From assembly GCA_015680625.1 (NCBI GenBank), contig JAAAXW010000140.1:32383-96382 (forward strand): 64,000 nucleotides of DNA, written 5' to 3'. Within the stretch, counting starts at the first letter, position 1; the number at the start of each line of letters is the position of its first letter. The notes below the pieces were generated by a model. That model was not told the origin of the DNA and did not search any database. It worked only from the letters and a program-made list of their open reading frames with translations. Positions 55,383-64,000 of this stretch are shown in pieces. Origin of the DNA: Mortierella hygrophila (taxonomy: Eukaryota > Mortierellomycota > Mortierellomycetes > Mortierellales > Mortierellaceae). A program made the translations under genes and the position numbers.

Positions 55383-58034
55383 CTATTTCCCTTGTGAGAG
55401 AGAGAGCGCTTCCTTCTGTGCAGGACTCAGCTCATGATACACAACAAGCGCCCCATAGCCGTCTTCTTCATCTCGTCTCGCCCTCGCAAATACCGACCGC
55501 CCCTGCCCTGACATCCTGACTCTTGCTGCTGCTGGTGCTGGCCGAGCGAGGAACTCAGAATCTGCCAGGGGCTGGTTCGGGTAGACATAGCTCGATACGG
55601 GCACCATCCCTGTCCCATGCTCAACCACCATCTCCGGGTACCCTAGACTTAAAGGCGAGTGACCCAACTGTGTCATCTTTGCTGCGATCGACATGGGATG
55701 TTCCTGCGGTGAGATGGCCGACAGTCGTCTTGACTCTGGTCTGTACCCTCCTCCTCCTCCGGTACCAGACGATGATCCGAATCCTAGCCGAGTAACCGCA
55801 CGACCCAAGATCCCCCAAGTCGGATTAGCGCCGCCTTGTTGCTGTTTCCTGATAGCGTCCCGGGGGACGTGCTGTCTCATATTCTCTCTGGCGAGCGTAT
55901 TCCGCGTCCGGCGCTTCTTTTGCCTCACCAGGAGACAAAACACTCCGATGACCAGTCCGGCTGTGACGACGAATCCGATGCCCAGAACTGCAATCAACGA
56001 GAGACCGCTCTTTTTCCCGCCGGTTGTTGGATTGTTGTTGTTTCCTGGGTTGACCATTTGGTCAGAGGGTGTGTACCGCGAGATCCAGGTGTTGGTTGTT
56101 GTGTCCAGCAGAACAACGGGTGTCGAATCGGGCGTTTGGTGTGATGAGAGGCCTATGTTTTGTTCGGGTTGGGAGAGGCCAGAGAGAGAGATAGCGGGGC
56201 GTAAAAGGGAGGGGAATGGTTAAACAGAAGAGTAAAAAGGAGAGTGGAGAAAGGTTAATAATTAAGAGAAAAGAAAAACAGCTCACGCTAACCTTCGCTT
56301 GAGTATGAATGACCCGTCCAGATGATTATCCCATGTGGCTCAAGTTTACCCTCGTCCTCACCCCGCTCATTAGCCCTATCTGACTGACTGACACGCCCGT
56401 TGACTTGCAACTAATGTTCCATCCGTCTGTGCCCTTTCTTGTCCTGTCCCCGTCGCTGCGCAAGTTCATACCATGACCCACAGGCCTCTTTTCATTTTTA
56501 TTCCTGCAATGGCTGCATGAAGATAGCAACAAGGGCGGTCGAGGAGGGGATCGTCACTCTTCTTTCTCTTCACCATCTACGTTATTAATAGATCTCCGAT
56601 GTCCATCGTTCGTTGACACTGTCGGATGCTTTTATCCAGTAACACTCACTAGTAACACTGCATTTTTTTTCTCTTTCCACTTCATCTCTTTTTTCTCTGC
56701 CTCATCCCTGCCTCGTTGTTCTCCTTTTCTTCTCTCTTCCCTCTCCTTGAAATCAGAAATCTTTTCACATTTTGCTTGAGACATTGTTGTCATTATTTGT
56801 TGCCTGTTCCTTACCAAACATAACAACCATAGTTTTCCCAACCATGGTCGCAGTATGTCCCCACCTCCTCGGAATCGTGCCCTGGGCCACGGGCGAGGAC
56901 CAAGTCCATGTCGGCAAGTCGAGATAAAACGTCACCCAGAATGCCGATTTAAAGTCGTCTGTGCCGCCATACAACAACAAGGTCGTCGAATTGACCATCA
57001 CTGTCGAAAACGCCATCCGTGGGTCTGGAGGTTTCCCAAGGAGCGGAACCTCCTTCCAGCTGGCCTCGGCCGATTGGGTGTCCATCACATGGGCGCTTGT
57101 CAAGTTGACAAGGAGTCCTTGAGGATTGATCCCTCCGAGGATAATCGCACGTCCGTCCGTCGTCAGGGTCATGGTGTGTCGTGCCAGGGCGGGGGCATTG
57201 GGCGCTACCGAGACGGGCACGGAGATTTGAGGAGCAAATCCGGAGGAGGGGTTCAAGGTCACTAAAGATGAAACGATTGTTGGTATTGTTCGATTGACTG
57301 GCGCTGCTGCAGCAACTGCTGTCGTTCCTATCTGATATCCCCCCTGCAGGAGTATGCCGTCCTTGCCGGTGGTGATGACTGCATGATATGACCGATGGAG
57401 ATACTGAAGATTGTTGTCGGTCTGCGGTGGTGATGGTATTACTGAAGGTAGAGACGTTTTTGGTGGCAGTGTGGCGACAGGGGATAATGATGTAGTTGAG
57501 GATGGTATTGATGATGCTGTGGGGATTGACGGCACCCTCCATCCGGCACCACCGTTTGCAAGAGGGTCGAGCAAGAGTATATATTCCAATGTCTGGTTCC
57601 CTGTGGATTCGCCACCGACGACCAAGATATGGTTTAAGCTAGGGACGACGCTCATCGAATGACCTGTGAGAGGGATAGTGAGCTGGGGCAAGGCCGTGAA
57701 GATCATAGGTCGATCAACTGGCCATGACTGACTGAAATCCAGGGCTATGGTCTCGCTCAGGGTGGACTCGAGACCGGCACTATCCTTGGTTGTCCCGCCA
57801 GAGATGTAGAGCGTTGTGTTGAGAAGCGTCTATAGAGGGATTGGTCGGTTAACGGATGATGAATTAAAGAGGCGAGGTGCGGTCGATATGGAATTGAGTG
57901 CAAGAGTCGTTAGAGGAAGAAAGTTTTCTTTTACTTGAACATGGGTTGTAGTTGCACTTGAAAATAAACGGTTGAATGTGAGTCATGAGAGGCATTACCG
58001 ATGCGTGAAACCAACGTGGCTTCAAGGAAGTCAT
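55383..58034 (-). CDS. Kelch-repeat single-pass membrane protein
   Basis: Three exons, 57999-58034, 56815-57829 and 55383-56152, join in phase (donors GTAATG and GTAAGG) to give 606 residues. The large N-terminal part is a kelch-type beta-propeller: RWFHASTLLNTTLYISGGTT, GHSMSVVPSLNHILVVGGES, RHTMTLTTDGRAIILGGINP, RMAFSTVMVNSTTLLLYGGT and RRWGHTATMVGKTMVVMFGG. Each blade has the GG and W marks of the family, and N-glycosylation sites (NTT, NST, NLT) suit an outside location. After a Pro/Asn-rich hinge comes one membrane helix (LSLIAVLGIGFVVTAGLVIG), then a basic stop-transfer (RQKKRRTR) and a cytosolic tail of about 170 residues. I see no signal peptide behind the start at 58034. The frame continues hydrophobic upstream (PVAVVVA), so a further 5' exon carrying it is likely. 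Ligand and role are unknown. Confidence 0.78.
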
Positions 58035-59665
58035 GGCGACAACGACGGCGACGGGAGGTGGGTTGTTGTTGTTATTGTTGCTCTTGTTATTGTTGCATCT
58101 ATTTGCGAATGTTTCCTTCTAGGTGTGGCGATGAAGGGTTTGGGTGAATTAAGAGCCGGATGTAGTGAAACTCAAAGGAGTTGAATGAAAATGAGAGAAT
58201 GTTGCAACAGCAAAAGACTGAAGAGAGGAAAAACAACAACAGTGGGGTAGTGCTGGGAGGTACCTGTAGGGCATCCCAGTCCAACCAACCAGTCAACCAC
58301 GACAACCAGTTAAGCGCAGGTCAGAGCGACCAATTGGCACGGAGAGAGAAGGAGAGAAGGGGCGGGAGAGAGACATGGAGGAAAATAAGGCAAAAAAGGC
58401 GACGCTCTGTGTCCCTTCTGGAGCAGATTGATTGTGTGTGTGTGCGTGTGGTTCGAATCGCAAATCTGTGGATGATTCAATGATCTAATGTATGGACTTG
58501 CGCGCATATTTGCTCCAAACCATCATAACTTCCTTCCCCTCTCAATTTACTCTCCACCCTTTGCTTTTGTTTACATCTTGAGTGAGAGAAGTCTAAACCG
58601 GTATCCTTTTTTTTTCGTCCTCCTCTTCGTTGCGGTACCCGAGATTATTTATGGTTTTCAACGGCGACAGTTTTATATTTTTAACCAGCCCTGACGGAGA
58701 CATGACGGCAGGAAGTGTTCAAAATCACAATCAGGGTAGAAGGTGGTGGTACTTAGATGAGGATCGACCTTCTATCGATCGTCGGCCATTCTTCAGTGAA
58801 AAAGAGGAACAGCACCGCCGTTGACATGTCCCGACTACTATACCAATAAACTGCCTTCTTATTCTTAATGGTACCATTCGTTCCCCCTCTTCCATGGGGA
58901 CCGAGTTTAAAGGAAAGAAATGAGAGAGCAGTGAAATGGGTGAACAAGGAGACACACAAATATGGAGTAAGCAGGATGCAGTAAAAGTGAAAGGACACGC
59001 ATCAATACATGTCACTGCAGAAAGTCATGACATCCTTAGACATTTTGAGAGTCGAGATAGTCCCATGCCATGCAGGTGCGTCTCACTCAGTGTGTTCTAT
59101 TAGTGGCGCATCTTAGCACTTCAACGAGCCAACTTTGCTTTTTCTGTAGCTCGCTCCTTGAAGTGGAAAGATCCTTTTCAAATGACTTGTACGCGTCAAA
59201 TCGAAGAAAAGTAATTACCTACTGGGGTACCTAGGCTTTAGAAAAGCTTAGCATTATACGAAATTGAGTAACCTCAAAAGACACGTTGATTGACACTCAC
59301 TCCCTAGGGTGGCCGGGTGGCTGCATTCCTGTCTGTCTGCTGATGACATCTCAATTGCGCAGAAAAAGAGAACGCTCCAGGAACAAGAATACAGCCCAAA
59401 GTAAGTCGAAGAAAAAGTCGATCAAATATCATCATCTTCCAGGAACTCTCAAGGTTGTTTTTGTTTGTCTCTCACAACCCCTACCTCCTTTCAGCCTTAT
59501 TTTCTCCTTCGCCGCCTCTGTCTCTATAATTGTACAACGTCGCCGGTCGCCGGTTGTTTGTGCTGATGTTGTTTATGTCTTGGTCGTTGATGGCGAAGGT
59601 ATATGGAGGTGGGGAGGGAACGAGGTCTAATTTTGCCAAAGTGAGAAAAACTGAGTATATTTGAA

Positions 59666-59691
59666 TGTACTGTACAGTACTGTACAGTACA
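59666..59691. repeat. 26-bp perfect palindrome built from TGTAC/AGTAC units
   Basis: The sequence from 59666 to 59691 equals its own reverse complement: TGTAC followed by two copies of TGTACAGTAC, then A. It can form a cruciform or a strong RNA hairpin. Confidence 0.95.
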
Positions 59692-60583
59692 CGCAACGAG
59701 AATAATATGCTTGCATTTTTTTTATGTTTTCATTCATGAGAGCTCAAACTGTTTAGAAAAGTAACGAGGAGTTATTCAAAGAAAAGAAGGAAAAAGAGTT
59801 TTGAAGGATGGAAATGGCGAGTGAATGAGCAGCTGGCAACCCTGTCTTTTTTTTTCAGTGGGCGTTTTGGTTACCTCGTCTTTTGTTTTTTTTCGATGAC
59901 ACACAGAAAAGAGAAGAGCTAGTGAGTAGGCATGACGCTGATGGGTTGCTGCTATTGTGAATGCATGGATGAGAGAAGAATCGACGGAAACAACTTGATA
60001 GTTAATCAATCAGAGTTGCTCCTTTGGTAATGTCGGCTCCGCGTGTGTGTCTTCAGCCCAACTTTATGTTCATGTCCCCATCCTGGATCCCCTGATATCT
60101 TTCTGTGTGAGAGGGGGAAAAAAAGAATAGCAGTCGCGTTACGTGTGAGTTTGTATGAAAAGTGTTAATGTGTCGACTATGTTTGTGTTCACTTGTGCTC
60201 AGTACAAGAGAAAGAAGAAGTCGACAAAAAAAAAAAAAGGTGGCAATAATGGCTCAATGGCGAACCTTACCTCTCCTCTAGTCTGCTCCATGGCAATGCC
60301 TGTACAGTACTGTGCTAAATGTGTGAGAGCATAACCGAGCGATGCCCTTTTCCTCTTAGGATAGGGAAGATGCGCTGATTGGCCAGAGTCAGACTCGTTG
60401 CCTTTAATCAGTTATGAATTCCTTTTCTTTTTAAACTTTCGCCAACATCCCCCACTCCTCTTCCTTCTCTTTTTCTTCCTTCTCTTTCTTCCTCCTCCCT
60501 TTCACCTTTCCGTCTTTCGTATCCCCTCCCTCCCTTTCCCTTCCTTTCGGCTTCCATCCCGCCATCTCCTTCCCTTCCCTTAC

Positions 60584-60678
60584 CTCTCTCCTCGCCTCTC
60601 TTCCTTCTCCTCTCCTCGCCCTTCTTCCTTCTCCTCTTCTCGCCCCTCTTCCTTCTCCTCTCCTCGCCCCTCTTCCTT
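60584..60678. repeat. Minisatellite, 24-bp unit, four copies
   Basis: The pyrimidine-rich unit CTCCTCTCCTCGCCCCTCTT plus CCTT repeats at 60607, 60631 and 60655, with a 23-bp first copy at 60584. It lies in the leader of the HSPA12-like gene, ending 35 bp before the start codon. The frame through it is open to the start codon, but no ATG lies in frame upstream. Confidence 0.9.
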
Positions 60679-60712
60679 CCCTCCCTTTCACTCGCCATCA
60701 TCCACATTCGAC

Positions 60713-63700
60713 ATGAAGTCCTTCAAGAACGTCTTTCGCTCCAAAAAGAAAAAGGCTGAAAAGATTACTGGTGCAACCGAGGACGCATCCGACATCACCC
60801 CCAACGGCGATGCCAAAAGCATCGGACTCCACTCAAATGCCAGCACTCTCTCTCGAACGACACCCCTGGAAGACACCTCCATGCCCCCTGTGCCTCCACT
60901 CCCTGAAGGCATCAACTCATCAACCTCCATCGTCGATCTCACTGACTATGCACAGCCCAAATCAACCGTCCAAAGAACCAGCATCGCAGAGGGATCCATT
61001 AACGACGTTGGAGCCGCCACGCCATCGGAGGGCCGGTCTCCCATCCCCACCCCTGCTAACCCACAGCTCGTCTCTGCAGACTCGCCTCTCATCAGTTCAC
61101 AAATCGCCCACAACCTTGAACCCTCAGAGGACGCCGACAATAGACCAACAGAGCATGAGCCTCGGTCCCCACATACTACCGCAGAAGGAGTCCCTGATGC
61201 TCTTCACCGCTCTGGCACCCTTCCACCAGCCTACAACAGTCTCCATATCCCCCCTACCCTTGCGAGCCACACCGCTAACATGGCGACTGCCTCGGCGCCC
61301 TCGCCCGTTGATGAGCGTATGTCTCCTCTCACAAACTCTACTATCGCGGACACTTCCTCGGTTGCGACGCCGTCGATCGGCTATGTCGCTCCTCCACCAC
61401 CCTCCCCTCAGATCCCTCATATCGAGCAGCCACATTCGTACCCAATACCTCTCCCCGATACCACCTGGCCTGCCCAGCAGCCCTACTCGACTTCATCCTC
61501 ATCCTCGGTGCAAGCCGCGGCCTCGGGATCTCAGCAATACGGACATCGACCCTTTATCGCCCCAGGAAATGAGAACCAGACCTACCCCATTATCATGGCC
61601 ATCGACTGGGGAACAACCTACTCATCCATGGCTTATGCCTACCAGCAAGACGGCGAAGTGCACGAAGTTTCTACTTGGTAAGTTTTAGATCAATCAAGGA
61701 ATTGGCTGTTTTATTGCAACAGGTGTTCCAATACTCGTATTTTGTATATCTTTCTGGGTTGATTCCATCGTTTTACTTCTTGATTCTCTGTTTTTGAGAG
61801 CCGCTCATCCTTTGCCTTGGACAATCATACTCAGCATTTCACCGGGTGAAGGGCAGAAAAAGAAAGCGAGGTTTCAATGAGGTTTCTATACAGTTCTGTC
61901 TGGGGTTTCTGGCTTCTTTCAGCTTCCTCTTCGCCGCGCCGTGAGCTATGCTCTCAAAAAAAAAAAAAAAAATTGAAGACAATTTAATCTTGTCAAGTAG
62001 AGGGCGCGGTGCGGCGTCTTTGCAGCATACGATGCTAAAAAAATCAAACGAACATGGCCATCGTCTTAAGTAACTGTGAGAATAACACCGTATTCGATTT
62101 GCTGACCCGTCCAAAAACCTTCAATTGCACACTATAGGCCCAAGCAAACACACAACTATCCCAAGGTGCCAACATGCAACTTGTATGGACCTAATTCCAA
62201 GGAGATCCTGGAGTGGGGATACACCGCCAAGACCGCCATCACAAAACCCCCATACAAGAACCACGTCCTGCTTTCAAAATACAAGCTTCATCTGGACGAC
62301 GCGGCTGGACCTCATCCACCCCTCCCCAACGGACTCACTGTTGTTGACGCCATTGCAGACTACCTTCGCCTCTTCCACGCACACGTTATTCAGGCAAGGT
62401 TCTTTTTTCTCCACGGGTCTATCGCAGATTGACATTCTACTGCTGTCGTTAAACTAACTTTTTTTTCATTTTATTGTTGTCTTGGATACAATTTATAGAC
62501 CGTTCTCAAAGGTTTTGGATCCTCGTTCGAACAGCAACATATTCAGTACTGTCTTTCGGTGCCTGCCATGTGGACGGACAATGCAAAGGCGATCATGCGA
62601 CAGGCAGCTCTTCGTGCAGGGATGATCTCACCCTTGGACCCGCCCCATCGACTGCTCCTGATCTCGGAACCCGAAGCGGCCGCCTTGTACTGTGAGAAGA
62701 AGTGTGACCAATTCCAGATCGGACACGGACAACGGTTCATGATCTGCGATGCCGGTGGTGGAACTGTCGATTTGATTGTCTTTGAGGTCGCGGTGGGACC
62801 CCATGGCAGGACCCTGAGGGAGGTGACCCGTGGAAGTGGTCACAGTTGTGGATCCATCTTCTTGGACGAGCGCATGGAGGCGTTGTTGAGGAAGAGGTTC
62901 GCAAAGTGGCAGGAGAAGGGACTCACAGCGGCCAACTGGGTTCAGCTCATGGAGACGTTTATTCATAACGTCAAGCCACTGTTCGATGGCGTCGAGGACC
63001 AGTACATCACCATGCCAGCAGTTCCTGGGCGTGCAGATCTGACGGACTTTGACATTGGACTGGAGGACGGAATCTTGACGGTCTCCGCGGAGGAAATGAG
63101 GCGGGAGGTCTTTGACCCTGTCATCAACGATGTCCTCCGGTTGATCCAACACCAGCTCCAGCAGACGCACTACAACTGCCACGCCATCTTTTTGGTCGGA
63201 GGATTTGGATGCTCAGGATATCTTCATACTCGAGTCCAGGCCGAGTTTGGAGCCCGTGTGCCGATGATTGGAGTTCCCCCACGTGCAGAATTGGCTGTTG
63301 TCCGTGGAGCAGCGTATGCAGGATTGATGCCCCGGACGATCACTCAGCGTGTGGCTAGGAGATGGTACGGAGTCGACTCGTTGATGGCCTATGAGGAGGG
63401 ATCGGATCTGCCTCACAAGAGGGTTCGGGACCACGAGGGCATGATGCGTGCACGCGATCGGTTCTCGGTGTATGTTGCGCCCGGTCAGCACATCGGCATT
63501 GACGAGTGTATCACCAAGCGCTATGTGACGTACCAATACCCCAAGCCAGTGAACTCGCCTCTTTTCGCGTGCTCGAGCATGAATCTGCCCCGGTATGTGG
63601 ATTCACCGATGGTGGAGAAGATTGGCGATTTTTTGATCCCTCTGCCATATGTACATGGAGCACAGCCGGGACACAAGATGGTGTTTGAGCTTCGTATGTA

Positions 63701-63779
63701 CTTTGGAGCGACGGAAATTCGTGCGGAGGCCGAGGTCAATGGCATTGTTGTGACCACTCGATGTCAGTTCACTGGTTGA
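60713..63779 (+). CDS. HSPA12-type Hsp70-family protein with disordered N-terminus
   Basis: Three exons, 60713-61677, 62138-62393 and 62499-63779, give 833 residues. Intron 1 is GT-AG; intron 2 must use a GC donor (CAG-GCAAGG) to keep phase. Residues 1-290 begin MKSFKNVFRSKKKKAEKITG and are then a Pro/Ser/Thr-rich disordered region. The actin-like ATPase fold follows: phosphate-1 IIMAIDWGTTYSSMAYAY, KPPYKNHVLLSKYKLHLD, the conserved TVVDAIADYLRLFHAHV, LSVPAMWTDNAKAIMRQAA, LLLISEPEAAALYC, phosphate-2 FMICDAGGGTVDLIVFEV and the adenosine motif IFLVGGFGCSGYL. This set, with no canonical Hsp70 substrate-binding domain, marks the HSPA12A/B branch, which is expanded in many fungi. The client and role are unknown; nucleotide binding is expected. 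The C-terminal end, FGATEIRAEAEVNGIVVTTR, is family-like. The leader is CT-rich with a minisatellite. Confidence 0.9.
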
Positions 63780-64000
63780 AGGACTTCTTTTTAGTGTTGT
63801 CGTATTAAAAGTAATGATCGATACCATCATGCTGTTCATAGATAATGTTTCTGTGTAGTGACTGCTTCTTGAACAATGATCGACTTCATTTTGTCGCTAT
63901 CATATGAATCGAGGAAGGGCGGCAAAGCGAAAAAAAAAAAAAAAAAAATAAAATTTGGGACCCGGAGTACCGCAGAAGGAGATAGTAATGGACCGGGACA
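63780..64000. other. 3' flank of the HSPA12-like gene
   Basis: Short right-edge stretch with a poly-A run at 63931-63948. No gene start was seen before the window ends. Confidence 0.5.

Larger units (their letters stand above)
58035..60712. other. Divergent intergenic region, 2.7 kb
   Basis: The part next to 58034 may hold the missing signal-peptide exon of the kelch gene. A 26-bp perfect palindrome lies at 59666-59691, a related TGTACAGTAC at 60303, and the last 300 bp are a CT-rich leader ending in a 24-bp minisatellite. A TGGCCGGGTGG near 59310 resembles a tRNA A box but has no partner. Confidence 0.45.

Noticed and set aside
58445..58475. B-box-like GGTTCGAATCG
   Set aside because: The five bases on either side do not form a T stem and no A box lies upstream at the right distance.
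59300..59330. tRNA A-box-like TGGCCGGGTGG
   Set aside because: No B box (GGTTCGA) or acceptor pairing follows within tRNA distance.
1..64000. Transposable elements, viral insertions, CRISPR arrays, gene clusters for secondary metabolism
   Set aside because: No reverse transcriptase, transposase, integrase, capsid, polyketide or peptide synthetase motif was seen in any frame, and CRISPR is not expected in a fungal nucleus.

Overview
This 64 kb window is nuclear DNA of a fungus, most likely an early-diverging one of the Mucoromycota, and I would guess a Mortierella-type species. The evidence is intron-split protein genes (mostly 50-150 bp introns, GT-AG with one GC-AG), a fungal Yap-type bZIP factor, a MOT1-type transporter, poly-pyrimidine leaders, and genes that ascomycete yeasts mostly lack (UXT prefoldin, UBE2Z-type E2, HSPA12-type Hsp70). 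The species assignment is inference; only a search could settle it.

Layout. 1-568 (-): 5' part of an Asn/Gln-rich membrane protein running off the left edge. 1009-1091 (-): tRNA-Leu(AAG). 1301-2756 (+): ribosomal protein uL24/RPL26. 3254-4555 (-): ribosomal protein uS19/RPS15. 6487-7530 (-): an Ala/Glu/Val-rich protein with two basic-aromatic patches. 7531-14410: a long gene-poor stretch with homopolymers and a 10-N assembly gap. 14411-15663 (-): unrecognised basic protein. 15968-17566 (-): MOT1-type molybdate transporter. 19066-21940 (+): UBE2Z-type ubiquitin-conjugating enzyme with a second, cysteine-less UBC-like domain. 22341-24810 (-): mitochondrial ADCK1/Mcp2-type UbiB kinase. 25172-26263 (+): UXT-type prefoldin subunit. 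28256-33030 (+): polyglutamine and coiled-coil scaffold with an apparent one-base frame break. 33292-35377 (-): RTF1 of the Paf1 complex. 35678-40082 (+): large helical protein, possibly Pex8-like. 41231-44684 (-): very large Yap-type bZIP factor, first exon not found. 44685-52285: second long gene-poor stretch. 52286-53101 (-): low-complexity protein. 55383-58034 (-): kelch-repeat single-pass membrane protein. 60713-63779 (+): HSPA12-type Hsp70 relative.

Most genes are housekeeping (translation, ubiquitin, mitochondria, transcription elongation) and do not form one pathway. Three head-to-head pairs may share promoters: tRNA-Leu/uL24 (with twin CACGTG boxes), ADCK1/UXT (361 bp apart) and RTF1/Pex8-like (300 bp apart). 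I joined exons by hand from splice consensus, reading phase and family similarity, so each boundary is a prediction. The most unusual items are the E2 plus dead-UBC fusion, the MARCKS-like protein, the recurrent TGTACAGTAC palindrome and the two 7-kb gene-poor blocks. No transposon, CRISPR array or viral gene was recognised.
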